From contig NZ_AZCZ01000014.1 in the NCBI RefSeq assembly GCF_001434055.1, forward strand, positions 1 to 63,491: DNA of 63,491 bases, written 5' to 3'. Below are positions 55,627 to 63,491 of the stretch, one piece after another; position 1 is the first letter of the stretch; every line of letters starts with the position of its first letter. The translations under genes and the position numbers were made by a program. The notes beneath the pieces are model-generated. The model had not been told where the DNA came from and ran no database searches. It worked only from the letters and a program-made list of their open reading frames with translations. The DNA is from Levilactobacillus parabrevis ATCC 53295 (GTDB lineage: Bacteria > Bacillota > Bacilli > Lactobacillales > Lactobacillaceae).

Positions 55627-56265
55627 ATGTTTGTATATTCGGATGTATTTATTAAATTAGTTGTTGGTTTCCTATTTATGACGGTATTGATCAACTTTTC
55701 CGGTAAGGGTAATCTAGCCCCCACCTCGGCAATTGATCAGGTCCAGAACTACGTCTTAGGGGGGATCGTTGGTGGGGTCATCTATAACTCCGCCGTTACT
55801 CTCCTGCAATTCGTACTGGTACTATTGATCTGGTCGTTGCTCATTCTGGTCACGCGTTATTTGAAAATTCATATCAGGGTGATCGGTAAATTTATTGACG
55901 GCGGTCCCATCACGGTGATTCGTGACGGTAAACTATTGGTGCACAACTGCCTGAAGGCCAACCTCTCCGCCAAAGAAATTGATTTTAAATTACGGACGGC
56001 CGGCGTCTATCAAATCGACGAGGTTAAACGGGCCATCGTGGAACAAAACGGTAGTCTGACCGTCCTACGCCAAGGTGACGGCTCGATTCGCTACCCAATT
56101 ATTGTTGACGGTCAGATTGATCAGGACGTGTTGGAACTGATGAATCACGACGAGACTTGGTTACTGGCCCAACTGCAGCAGCACGGCGTCCAAAACATTC
56201 GTGATGTTTACATGGCCAAGTATGAGAACCACCAGTTCGAGATTACACGGTACGATGAAGCCTAG
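55627..56265 (+). CDS. DUF421 (YetF-like) membrane protein
   Basis: A 212-residue protein with three N-terminal helices (about 6-24, 40-60 and 64-80) and a cytoplasmic C-terminal domain typical of DUF421: KFIDGGPITVIRDGKLLVHN, LKANLSAKEIDFKLRTAGV and RYPIIVDGQIDQDVL. Members are linked to membrane stress and spore or cell envelope functions in Bacillus, without a defined activity. It is translated with the DUF3290 gene. Confidence 0.9.
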   Translation: MFVYSDVFIKLVVGFLFMTVLINFSGKGNLAPTSAIDQVQNYVLGGIVGGVIYNSAVTLLQFVLVLLIWSLLILVTRYLKIHIRVIGKFIDGGPITVIRDGKLLVHNCLKANLSAKEIDFKLRTAGVYQIDEVKRAIVEQNGSLTVLRQGDGSIRYPIIVDGQIDQDVLELMNHDETWLLAQLQQHGVQNIRDVYMAKYENHQFEITRYDEA

Positions 56266-56365
56266 GTCCTCCGACAGAAGCGTTGTGAGCAATATCAATT
56301 ACCCGGTTATTTATTTACTCTAAAAGTGGTACGCTAAATGTAATAAGCATGAGGAGGGAACCCGT

Positions 56366-56896
56366 ATGGCCGCAGATCGATTACTGGAAGAATGGCAAAT
56401 CTACAACCGACAGCTTCAATGCATTGGCACTCGCCGACGCGAAGAGACGTTGGCACCTGGCGAATACCATCTGGTCGTTAATGCTTTTATCTTCAATGCG
56501 GGCGGCCAAGTCCTTCTGCAACAACGGTCTCCCAATAAGCTGTACTTTCCCAGCTACTGGGATTCCTCGGTTGGCGGGTCCGTGCAGGCTGGCGAAACGA
56601 TTGCCACGGCGATGCACCGCGAAATAGCGGAAGAAATCGGATGGGACATCCCCGTGAAAGCGGCCGATAACTACCTATTAGCGCCCCATTCTCACTGGAT
56701 CAGTGCATGGTTTGCGTTTCAGACAGACCACGCCGCGACTGACTTCATCGTCCAACACGATGAGCTACAACGGGTGGCGTTCTTTGACCAACCAGCGGCT
56801 CACGCCCACCTTCACCAAATTGGCTTCGATCCCTATACAGCAGAGTTGGATCGGGCTTGGGATCATTTACAATTAGTGGACGCTCATCAAGACTAG
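56366..56896 (+). CDS. Nudix hydrolase (isopentenyl-diphosphate isomerase-like)
   Basis: A 176-residue Nudix protein. The Nudix box GGSVQAGETIATAMHREIAEE followed by IGW is complete. Flanking segments (GEYHLVVNAFIFNAGGQVLLQQRS, WDSSVGGS) resemble the Idi-like and YfcD-type subfamilies. Substrate unknown; a nucleoside or sugar diphosphate is likely. GAGGAGGG lies before the ATG. A terminator follows. Confidence 0.88.
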   Translation: MAADRLLEEWQIYNRQLQCIGTRRREETLAPGEYHLVVNAFIFNAGGQVLLQQRSPNKLYFPSYWDSSVGGSVQAGETIATAMHREIAEEIGWDIPVKAADNYLLAPHSHWISAWFAFQTDHAATDFIVQHDELQRVAFFDQPAAHAHLHQIGFDPYTAELDRAWDHLQLVDAHQD

Positions 56897-56918
56897 CACG
56901 TTTCACGTACAATACTTG

Positions 56919-56953
56919 AGGTCGAACGCATCCGAGCGATTCGACCTTTTTTT
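56919..56953 (+). terminator. Terminator of the Nudix gene
   Basis: AGGTCGAA (56919-56926) pairs with TTCGACCT (56940-56947) and is followed by a T run. Confidence 0.92.
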
Positions 56954-56999
56954 GACCATATTTTTTAATTCAATACCACGTCCGTAAGCTGACAAGAAA

Positions 57000-57070
57000 G
57001 GGAACCACGGTCATTGTGCCGTGGTTCCCTCTTTATAAATGCGGTTGGCCACTCCCCAGTAGCCAACCGC
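57000..57070. terminator. Two adjacent perfect hairpins
   Basis: GGGAACCACGG (57000-57010) pairs with CCGTGGTTCCC (57019-57029), and GCGGTTGGC (57041-57049) pairs with GCCAACCGC (57062-57070). The first has weak T runs on both strands. The second lies directly after the stop of the small frame at 57071-57214. The stem of the first recurs at 57331-57365. Confidence 0.65.
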
Positions 57071-57214
57071 CTATTCGCTTATACCGGCTAAACGTGATAT
57101 TCCATGAGTGCTCACTTGAACCATCACAGACACGCCTCCCCCTTGCCAGTATTGTAACGACCCTACTCCATGGCCGGACAATAACATGTCACTAATGTCA
57201 ACGATTACCAGCAT
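57071..57214 (-). CDS. Possible small peptide of 47 residues
   Basis: A short frame in the 590-bp gap between the Nudix gene and the surface protein gene. It starts MLVIVDISDMLLSGHGVGSL and continues QYWQGGGVSVMVQVSTHG, ending SRLAGISE. CAGGAAG lies 7 bases before the ATG, and strong hairpins follow the stop. The glycine-rich, hydrophobic composition is peptide-like, but no leader/GG motif or partner genes are seen. It could be chance. Confidence 0.3.
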   Translation of the reverse strand: MLVIVDISDMLLSGHGVGSLQYWQGGGVSVMVQVSTHGISRLAGISE

Positions 57215-57330
57215 ACCAGGTCTTCCTGAAAAAAGAAATAGTTTCTGATTTAGCACGTCAGATTTGGAACGTTTACCGGTTAAATCTGCACTGGATCGCC
57301 TATTCTACAACGAACTGTGGCCCACAAGCA

Positions 57331-57365
57331 AAAAGGGAACCACGGTTGGTTTACCGCGGTTCCTT
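57331..57365 (-). terminator. Terminator downstream of the surface protein gene
   Basis: On the minus strand GGAACCGCGGT pairs with ACCGTGGTTCC and is followed by CTTTTTG. It lies about 125 bp after the stop codon; that interval shows nothing else. The stem resembles the hairpin at 57000-57029. Confidence 0.8.
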
Positions 57366-57490
57366 TAGATTCATCACTGTAGTCACTTGTGATGATTTAT
57401 CTTGCTGACTTGACTGCTTCATCATTGCGTCACAACAGTCAATCAGATTTTCTGGTTGTTGCCCTAGTCATTTTTTTAATTTGTTACGCT

Positions 57491-60400
57491 TTAATCCTTA
57501 CGCTTCCGGAATAGACGCCATGCACCGAGAATGAAGGTTCCCATCAGTGCGCCCAACCAAGCTAGTTTGGACTGGCCTTCGTTGGTCTGCGGGAGGTCAC
57601 CATTGCTGGTGTCTTCAGTGGCCACGTCCTGGCTCGTACGTAGCAGCGGATCTTCAAATCCGTCGTAACTGCCCCCAGCAAAAGTGTCGTTATCGATATC
57701 AGTGGTGTGGCTCGCTGCAATCCCATCCGCAGCGCCAGCATCCGTGAAGTCGGTCGTCGGGTTGCCAGAACCATTTTCATTGGTTGTTCCGGTCGAGTTA
57801 TCCGTGAGATTCGTGTCCGCATCGCCTGAATCACTGGTCGTTTGGTCTGTCTGAGCATCGCTGTCAGCATCACTAGCTGCATCAGTGTCGCTATCGGACC
57901 CGGCTTCACTATCACTGCCAGGATCATTCTCGTTGCCATTGACATCCCCTGCACCAGCGTTATTGTCAGAACCTTCTGAGTCGGAGTTACCAGTGTTGCC
58001 ATCTGAACCTTCAGAGCCTGAGTCACTCATGTTACCGTCCGATCCTTCTGAGTCGGAGTCGCCCGCGTTGCCGTCGGAACCTTCGGAATCGGAATCGCTC
58101 GTGTTGCCGTCCGATCCTTCTGAGTCGGAGTCACCCGTGTTACCGTCTGAACCTTCCAAATCCGAGTCACTGGTATTGCCTTCTGAACCCTCGGAGTCTG
58201 AATCGCCGGTGTTACCATCCGAGCCCTCGGAGTCTGAATCGCCGGTGTTACCGTCGGAGCCCTCGGAGTCTGAATCGCTCGTGTTACCGTCCGATCCTTC
58301 TGAACCGGAATCATTTAGGTCACCATCGTTGCCGTCGGAACCTTCCGAGTCTGAGTCGCTGGTATTGCCGTCGGAACCTTCGGAATCGGAATCACTGGTG
58401 TTGCCGTTTGAGCCCTCCGAATCGGAGTCACCAGTATTGCCATCTGAATCCTCGGAGTCTGAGTCACTAGTATTACCGTCGGAGCCTTCCGAATCTGAGT
58501 CACCAGTATTGCCGTCGGAACCTTCAGAATCGGAGTCGCTAGTGTTGCCTTCTGAACCCTCGGAGTCTGAGTCACCGGTGTTACCGTCCGAACCCTCGGA
58601 GTCTGAATCACTCGTGTTACCGTCTGAGCCCTCTGAGTCTGAATCACTCGTGTTGCCGTCCGATCCTTCTGAACCGGAATCATTTAGGTCACCATCGTTA
58701 CCGTCTGAACCTTCGGAGTCTGAGTCGCCAGTATTACCATCTGAGCCTTCCGAGTCAGAATCGCCGGTGTTACTATCGGAGCCTTCAGAATCGGAGTCAC
58801 TGGTATTGCCGTCGGAACCCTCGGAATCTGAGTCGCCGGTATTGCCATCTGAACCCTCGGAATCTGAGTCACCAGTATTGCCGTCGGAACCTTCAGAATC
58901 GGAGTCGCTAGTATTGCCATCTGAACCTTCGGAATCGGAGTCACCGGTGTTACCGTCGGAACCCTCGGAATCAGAATCGCTAGTATTTCCGTCTGAATCT
59001 TCGGAGTCACCAGTATTTCCTTCTGAACCTTCAGAATCGGAGTCACTGGTGTTGCCGTCGGAGCCTTCAGAATCGGAGTTGCCGGTATTGCCATCTGAAC
59101 CCTCTGAATCTGAGTCGCCGGTATTGCCATCTGAACCCTCTGAATCTGAGTCACCAGTATTGCCATCGGAACCTTCAGAATCGGAGTCACTAGTATTGCC
59201 ATCGGAACCTTCGGAATCGGAGTCACCGGTGTTACCGTCCGAACCCTCGGAGTCAGAATCGCTAGTATTTCCGTCTGAATCTTCTGAGTCGGAGTCACCA
59301 GTATTTCCTTCTGAACCCTCGGAGTCAGAGTCATCGGTGTTGCCGTCGGAACCTTCAGAGTCGGAATCGCCAGTGTTACCGTCTAAGTTCTCCGAATCGG
59401 AGTCACCAGTATTGCCGTCTGAATCCCCGGAATCTGAATCGCCGGTGTTACCTTCTGAGCCTTCGGAATCCGAGTCACCGGTATTACTATCGGAGCCTTC
59501 GGAGTCAGAGTCGCTAGTATTGCCTTCTGAACCTTCAGTGTCTGAGTCACCGGTATTACTATCGGAGCCTTCGGAATCGGAATCTCCTGTATTGCCTTCT
59601 GAGCCTTCAGAATTAGAGTCGCCAGTACTCTCTTCTGAACCCTCTGAATCTGAGTCGCCGGTATTGCCATCTGAACCCTCTGAATCTGAGTCACCAGTAT
59701 TGCCATCGGAACCTTCAGAATCGGAGTCACTAGTATTGCCATCGGAACCTTCGGAATCGGAGTCACCGGTGTTACCGTCCGAACCCTCGGAGTCAGAATC
59801 GCTAGTATTTCCGTCTGAATCTTCTGAGTCGGAGTCACCAGTATTTCCTTCTGAACCCTCGGAGTCAGAGTCATCGGTGTTGCCGTCGGAACCTTCAGAG
59901 TCGGAATCGCCAGTGTTACCGTCTAAGTTCTCCGAATCGGAGTCACCAGTATTGCCGTCTGAATCCCCGGAATCTGAATCGCCGGTGTTACCTTCTGAGC
60001 CTTCGGAATCCGAGTCACCGGTATTACTATCGGAGCCTTCGGAGTCAGAGTCGCTAGTATTGCCTTCTGAACCTTCAGTGTCTGAGTCACCGGTATTACT
60101 ATCGGAGCCTTCGGAATCGGAATCTCCTGTATTGCCTTCTGAGCCTTCAGAATTAGAGTCGCCAGTACTCTCTTCTGAACCCTCTGAATCTGAGTCGCCA
60201 GTATTTCCGTCCGAGTCATTCTCGTCCGTGTCGTCGGTATTCTCATCAGTTCCATTTGCATCACCGTCTGATTCATCAGTGGTCGTATCGCCACCCTCAT
60301 TATCTTCCGAATCAGTATCACCATCAGAGTCCGTGTTGCCAGTTTCAGTATCCGACGTGTCTGTATTCGAATCGCCCGCGTTTTCTTCTGAGCCTTCCGA

Positions 60401-61111
60401 ATCAGAATCGCTGGCATTACCAGTGGTCGTATCAGAATCATTAGTATCCGTCTCAGTCGTATCCGAGTCGTTGGTATTGCCACTGTTACCTTCTGAGCTT
60501 TCATTATCAGAAGAGTCTGACGATCCATCCGAACTGGTGTCACCTGTGCCATCCGTATCTAAGTCACCGGCGTTCCCATCGGTATCTCCTGTATCTGGCG
60601 CTCCCAAGCCAGTATCAGTATCCGTTGCGTCAGCGCCGTCCGTGACACCCGTCTGATCAGTATCCCCACCCTCATTACCGGTAGGGGTTTCCACATTTCC
60701 ATCGCCGTAACTTCCAGACGTATCAGTATCCGTCGTTGGAGTCTCGTAACCATTAGCGCCATCGTTGGTTGTGGCACCATCCGAAACGCTTTCCGTATTC
60801 GTAGTAGATTCACTTACTGCAGTTGTCACGTCTTGACTGTTATCATTTTCACTAATGGTTGTAGCTGAACTGGCCTCGTTTGAGCTGTTATTATTTTCAC
60901 TAGTTTGTGTCATCGTATTGGCCGTGGTCGGGGTAGTGACGGTTGCTGTTTCACTTGTATTCTTCGTCACATTGTCTACCGCTTTAGCTGGCGCTTGTTC
61001 CGTCCGTAATGTGTTGGCCTTTGCCGTAACTGGTTGATCTGCAAACATCCCTGTCCCTACCAGTGCGGCGGCCGCGGTGAGCCAGAGGCTCGTTCTTACG
61101 TTTTGCGTCAT
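57491..61111 (-). CDS. LPxTG-anchored serine-aspartate repeat surface protein
   Basis: A 1206-residue cell-wall protein. The signal peptide (about 1-31, MTQNVRTSLWLTAAAALVG) is followed by about 120 Thr/Ser/Asn-rich residues, a Gly/Asp/Thr-rich section, and about 850 residues of 12-residue units such as GNTGDSDSEGSD. The end is the sortase signal LPQTNEG, a hydrophobic stretch and RRKRKD-type tail (FRKRKD). The repeat resembles the SD stalks of staphylococcal Clf/Sdr proteins, but no adhesive domain precedes it. GGAGGAG precedes the ATG; an in-frame upstream start is rejected. An exact 540-bp duplication lies inside (59094-60199). Confidence 0.93.
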   Translation of the reverse strand: MTQNVRTSLWLTAAAALVGTGMFADQPVTAKANTLRTEQAPAKAVDNVTKNTSETATVTTPTTANTMTQTSENNNSSNEASSATTISENDNSQDVTTAVSESTTNTESVSDGATTNDGANGYETPTTDTDTSGSYGDGNVETPTGNEGGDTDQTGVTDGADATDTDTGLGAPDTGDTDGNAGDLDTDGTGDTSSDGSSDSSDNESSEGNSGNTNDSDTTETDTNDSDTTTGNASDSDSEGSEENAGDSNTDTSDTETGNTDSDGDTDSEDNEGGDTTTDESDGDANGTDENTDDTDENDSDGNTGDSDSEGSEESTGDSNSEGSEGNTGDSDSEGSDSNTGDSDTEGSEGNTSDSDSEGSDSNTGDSDSEGSEGNTGDSDSGDSDGNTGDSDSENLDGNTGDSDSEGSDGNTDDSDSEGSEGNTGDSDSEDSDGNTSDSDSEGSDGNTGDSDSEGSDGNTSDSDSEGSDGNTGDSDSEGSDGNTGDSDSEGSEESTGDSNSEGSEGNTGDSDSEGSDSNTGDSDTEGSEGNTSDSDSEGSDSNTGDSDSEGSEGNTGDSDSGDSDGNTGDSDSENLDGNTGDSDSEGSDGNTDDSDSEGSEGNTGDSDSEDSDGNTSDSDSEGSDGNTGDSDSEGSDGNTSDSDSEGSDGNTGDSDSEGSDGNTGDSDSEGSDGNTGNSDSEGSDGNTSDSDSEGSEGNTGDSEDSDGNTSDSDSEGSDGNTGDSDSEGSDGNTSDSDSEGSDGNTGDSDSEGSDGNTGDSDSEGSDGNTSDSDSEGSDSNTGDSDSEGSDGNTGDSDSEGSDGNDGDLNDSGSEGSDGNTSDSDSEGSDGNTSDSDSEGSDGNTGDSDSEGSEGNTSDSDSEGSDGNTGDSDSEGSDGNTSDSDSEDSDGNTGDSDSEGSNGNTSDSDSEGSDGNTSDSDSEGSDGNDGDLNDSGSEGSDGNTSDSDSEGSDGNTGDSDSEGSDGNTGDSDSEGSEGNTSDSDLEGSDGNTGDSDSEGSDGNTSDSDSEGSDGNAGDSDSEGSDGNMSDSGSEGSDGNTGNSDSEGSDNNAGAGDVNGNENDPGSDSEAGSDSDTDAASDADSDAQTDQTTSDSGDADTNLTDNSTGTTNENGSGNPTTDFTDAGAADGIAASHTTDIDNDTFAGGSYDGFEDPLLRTSQDVATEDTSNGDLPQTNEGQSKLAWLGALMGTFILGAWRLFRKRKD
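59094..60199 (-). repeat. Perfect 540-bp tandem duplication within the SD-repeat region
   Basis: The bases at 59094-59659 recur unchanged at 59634-60199, an offset of 540 bp (15 units of 36 bp). Base-for-base identity contrasts with the varied codons among other units, so the event is recent, or the region is misassembled. Confidence 0.85.
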
Positions 61112-61213
61112 CTTTTCTCCTCCAGATTTTCTTTGCCTTCTGTTCTCTCTGCCGATAATCAATATACTATCAAGTTAACCGTCAGAAAGAAACAAAAACC
61201 GTTTTTGGCAATC

Positions 61214-61247
61214 AAAAAAGGAACCCCTGCCAACTGACAGTGATTCC
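61214..61247 (-). terminator. Terminator of the C39-like peptidase genes
   Basis: On the minus strand GGAATCACTG pairs with the region ending CAGGGGTTCC (two mismatches) and is followed by TTTTTT. It lies about 90 bp after the stop at 61338, between that gene and the surface protein gene. Confidence 0.8.
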
Positions 61248-61337
61248 TTTCACGAAAAACGTTGATTTAACAGCGTTTATAAAATAAAAACATTTATATC
61301 GAAATGATTCCGGCTGACAAACGCTCCCGCGAATTGC

Positions 61338-62195
61338 TTAACGGATAGTAATTGCACGTGAATGCCGAGAGTGGTAAACCGTCATGAAGTTTCTGGTCGA
61401 TGTCCAGTAAACCTTGTTGGGCCAGCCTTTCTTCATGTATGGGTCAGCAACAAGAAACTTACCGTGCTTGTACCCGACTAGTGTCAGAACGTGGTACGGC
61501 CGTTGCTGCTGCATCCGCCAAGCCCCAGCGAAGACGACGGCATTGCCCCGCTTCACTTCACGAATGAGTTGGACCTTAGAAGCGCCTGTGATATTTGTGG
61601 CCAACTGATCATATGTCTTGGCATATTTGGTGAGCGGAGCTGGATAGATGGTCCGCGTCTCACCTGGCCGACTCTCCGTGTAAGGATTGCCGACGAAGCC
61701 CTTGTTTGGCGTCTTAGCCTTGGGCATCCGATTAATGATGGTCTTGAGACTGGTCTTGGTCGCAATCCCTTTAACGGAGAGCGCCATCTTCAGACTAGCA
61801 GCTTCACAAGCGTTCGGCGCATACGTGGGGGACAGTTGACTCGTATATGTGTAAGGTAACACATAAGAAGTCGGAAGTTTGACAGCAGTCGCATTGATCC
61901 AACCATAGTTATATCCACGCCGGCTTAATTGAAAGTACGCCGTCTGGCCCTTCTTAGCGACTTGATTGACTTGCATGAGTTTCCCAGCCAAATTACCCGC
62001 CTTACGAACACTCTTAGCCCCTTTTACATAAGGCTTGTTCCACAAACGCCACCCTTTTGACTTAATCACACGTGAATTGTACTGACGCCCAGACTTCACC
62101 GAATACGTGGTGGTACTGGCACTAGCAGACTGGACTCCTACTAACAGCAGCCCCACAAACGCGACAATACTTAATAATTTAATTCCTTTTTTCAT
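61338..62195 (-). CDS. Secreted C39-like peptidase, copy 2
   Basis: A 285-residue exported protein. Signal peptide about 1-27 (cleavage after SASA). An SH3-like wall-binding section (about 30-105: WRLWNKPYVKGAK, YNYGWINATAVKLP) is followed by a C39-like papain-fold domain (peptidase_C39_2). The catalytic Cys is in APNACEAASLKMAL, the His in YHVLTLVGYKHGK and the Asp in FLVADPY. Members cut wall-linked or extracellular peptides. It is a paralogue of the gene 11 bases upstream, with which it forms an operon. Confidence 0.85.
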   Translation of the reverse strand: MKKGIKLLSIVAFVGLLLVGVQSASASTTTYSVKSGRQYNSRVIKSKGWRLWNKPYVKGAKSVRKAGNLAGKLMQVNQVAKKGQTAYFQLSRRGYNYGWINATAVKLPTSYVLPYTYTSQLSPTYAPNACEAASLKMALSVKGIATKTSLKTIINRMPKAKTPNKGFVGNPYTESRPGETRTIYPAPLTKYAKTYDQLATNITGASKVQLIREVKRGNAVVFAGAWRMQQQRPYHVLTLVGYKHGKFLVADPYMKKGWPNKVYWTSTRNFMTVYHSRHSRAITIR

Positions 62196-62206
62196 GCTAT
62201 TTCCCC

Positions 62207-63106
62207 CTATTGAACGGCAACTGCGAAATGTTTGTAATTATAACTACGAGCCAACTTACTTGCCGATACCCAATATTTTCCTTGGTTCGGGTCCGCAACG
62301 TGATAGTAGCCCTTCTTATAACCATCCAGTAACATGACATGACTATTATTGATGCCAGTCCCCCAGAAGTAGTGCCCGTACTGTGCCTTCGCAAAGTGAA
62401 GTGTCACGTAGACCACGACTGGATTATGTAACCGTAATTGTGATCGTAACTTACTCAGACTAGCGCCACTCATGTTCTTAACGGGTTCGTACTGGTTGCC
62501 CCACTTCGCCAATGGCTTGGGGAATATCGACTGAAAGACGCCAGAAGTGACCTTGTAAGGACTCCCAGCAAATCCATTGTTCGGATTATTATTCTTACTC
62601 CGCGGAAGGCGCTTCATGAACGCTACCAGCCCAGTGGACTTCAGCGCGCCCTTGTAGTGTAAGCCTTCCAGTAAACTAGCCGATTCACAGCCCATCCAGG
62701 CTTTAACGGCATTCTGACTGATATAGGGTGCGTTCAGGTTAACTGCGCTGGGCGTCTTCAAATATTTATGCCACACCCAACCAGAATAAGATTTCTTGCC
62801 CTTACTGATAGAAGTGACGTAGTAATACCGATACTGCTTACCGTTAGCCTTCTGAATCAGCGCAGATTTACTAATGGCCCATGCCGTTTTGGGAAAACTT
62901 GCTAGCTTGTGGTTGGCGGTCATCGTCAACTGTCCATCCGTCGTCTTAAAGGCATAGGTTTTCCCTCTGGTATTTCCAGTAACTTTGCCAAAGGTCGTTA
63001 CATTCTTTTGGGAGACAACGTGCTGGGTGGCCGCCTGAGCCGTTACTAATCCAAAGCTTCCAATGGCAACTCCCGTTAAGAGTGTTACCAAAACTTTCTT
63101 GATCAT
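62207..63106 (-). CDS. Secreted C39-like peptidase, copy 1
   Basis: A 299-residue exported protein. Signal peptide about 1-26 (cleavage after TAQA). An SH3-like section (about 30-115, YYYVTSISKGKKSYSGWVWHKYL) precedes the C39-like domain with Cys in AWMGCESASLLEG, His in NSHVMLLDGYKKG and Asp in YHVADPNQGKYW. Compared with copy 2 it has the same order of parts but low sequence similarity. It is the first gene of the two-gene unit. The promoter lies in the 250-bp gap to tRNA-Thr, where nothing clear is seen. Confidence 0.85.
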   Translation of the reverse strand: MIKKVLVTLLTGVAIGSFGLVTAQAATQHVVSQKNVTTFGKVTGNTRGKTYAFKTTDGQLTMTANHKLASFPKTAWAISKSALIQKANGKQYRYYYVTSISKGKKSYSGWVWHKYLKTPSAVNLNAPYISQNAVKAWMGCESASLLEGLHYKGALKSTGLVAFMKRLPRSKNNNPNNGFAGSPYKVTSGVFQSIFPKPLAKWGNQYEPVKNMSGASLSKLRSQLRLHNPVVVYVTLHFAKAQYGHYFWGTGINNSHVMLLDGYKKGYYHVADPNQGKYWVSASKLARSYNYKHFAVAVQ

Positions 63107-63311
63107 TTACTAAACTTCTTTCTATGTGGTCACTATCAGTTTCAATTACCGTAGCAATAGCCTACCACAACAATCGATTAACTGGTGACGATGTTATGAA
63201 CGATTTGCTTAAAATTCGCATCCATCAGGATCTCACACCTGACACAAAACCAGTATACAGCGGGCTAGCGGCAGAAGACAAGGTCTCCTCCACTTTCCTT
63301 TGAAACCAAAA

Positions 63312-63344
63312 GGTCCCCGTAGCAGATTGTATGCTACGGGGACC
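63312..63344 (-). terminator. Terminator after tRNA-Thr
   Basis: On the minus strand GGTCCCCGTAGCA pairs with TGCTACGGGGACC, a perfect 13-bp stem, followed by TTTTGG. It lies 13 bases after the tRNA. Confidence 0.85.
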
Positions 63345-63357
63345 TCACATTGTGGTA

Positions 63358-63430
63358 AGCCGCTTATTGGATTTGAACCAACGACCTCTTCCTTACCATG
63401 GAAACGCTCTACCTACTGAGCTAAAGCGGC
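63358..63430 (-). tRNA. tRNA-Thr (anticodon GGU)
   Basis: The minus strand folds into a cloverleaf: acceptor stem GCCGCTT/AAGCGGC, D arm GCTC..GAGC, anticodon stem TTTCC/GGAAG with loop ATGGTAA (anticodon GGT, reading ACC/ACU), and T arm with GGTTCAAATCC. The discriminator base is U and the 3' CCA is not encoded. A 13-bp terminator hairpin follows. Confidence 0.95.
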
Positions 63431-63467
63431 ATACTACCATTATCGTTGATATTGGAAATAATGGCAA

Positions 63468-63491
63468 TAAAAAAAGAACCCTCACAGGGTT
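63468..63491 (-). terminator. Terminator of a gene beyond the right edge
   Basis: On the minus strand AACCCT-GTG-AGGGTT is followed by CTTTTTTT. It must end a minus-strand transcript that begins outside the window, upstream of tRNA-Thr. Confidence 0.85.

Noticed and set aside
57960-60200. Regular 36-bp periodicity that could suggest a CRISPR array
   Set aside because: The units are contiguous, with no unique spacers, keep one reading frame and encode a wall-anchored protein. No cas genes are present.
57885-60656. A 923-codon open frame on the plus strand, opposite the surface protein gene
   Set aside because: It is the mirror of the 36-bp repeat unit: periodic sequence leaves the antisense frame open. 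It has no ribosome site or signal, and its Ser/Pro/Glu repeats simply complement the Ser/Asp/Gly codons.
63358-63430. tRNA-Thr as a phage or island attachment site
   Set aside because: No integrase gene or repeat of the tRNA 3' end is present in the window.

Overview
The window looks like chromosomal DNA of a lactic acid bacterium in the family Lactobacillaceae, of roughly balanced GC. The signs are Lactobacillales-type orthologues throughout (MurA, RpoE delta, Veg, RnmV, DUF1934, LipL, class II HMG-CoA reductase), AGGAGG-type ribosome binding sites, frequent TTG/GTG starts, an alsS-alsD acetoin pathway and an LPxTG surface protein. I cannot name the species; a Levilactobacillus/Lactiplantibacillus-like organism is my guess.

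Layout. 1-13.8 kb: a secreted MucBP-like protein, rpmE2 and murA, a TetR regulator divergent from a MacB-type ABC transporter, alsS-alsD divergent from a MarR regulator, a RelB/YafQ-like toxin-antitoxin pair, pyrG with a CTP-sensing leader, rpoE and a DUF1934 gene. 14-18.6 kb: lipL, an HD phosphohydrolase and two tandem HAD phosphatases. 18.7-33.6 kb: a housekeeping block that is also conserved near the origin in Bacillus (prs, glmU, purR, ispE, veg, rsmA, rnmV, tatD, metG), interrupted by a Zur-box zinc ABC operon, a hydrolase and a uracil-DNA glycosylase. 33.8-42.8 kb: DUF72, a sirtuin, an HExxH protein, HMG-CoA reductase, ppx, trpS behind a T-box, and a HelD-like helicase. 43-63 kb is accessory: SdpI-like protein, HicAB, secreted proteins, an antiporter, a beta-lactamase-fold protein, small membrane proteins, a decayed ABC exporter, an FAD oxidoreductase, an MFS protein with an Rgg regulator, DUF3290-DUF421, a Nudix hydrolase, a 1206-residue Ser-Asp repeat wall protein, two C39-like secreted peptidases and tRNA-Thr.

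Four non-coding signals stand out. First, a dispersed family of structured intergenic elements. Two full copies (6498-6718 and 30679-30893) share an internal hairpin with five compensatory base-pair changes. Other imperfect palindromes and short end-derivatives lie at 6910-7073, 13861-14005, 22439-22470, 31342-31517, 35781-35803 and 40381-40450. Second, a dense DnaA-box cluster (nine sites in 265 bp) between metG and tatD, away from any dnaA gene. Third, interlocked alsS/marR promoters that share a -10 region inside an inverted repeat. Fourth, a pyrG leader with a GGGCTCCC start and an attenuator, as in Bacillus. Protein oddities include MurA with Asp in place of the catalytic Cys, an orphan IspE next to the mevalonate pathway, an MFS protein that seems to have lost a central block, and a perfect 540-bp tandem duplication in the surface protein.
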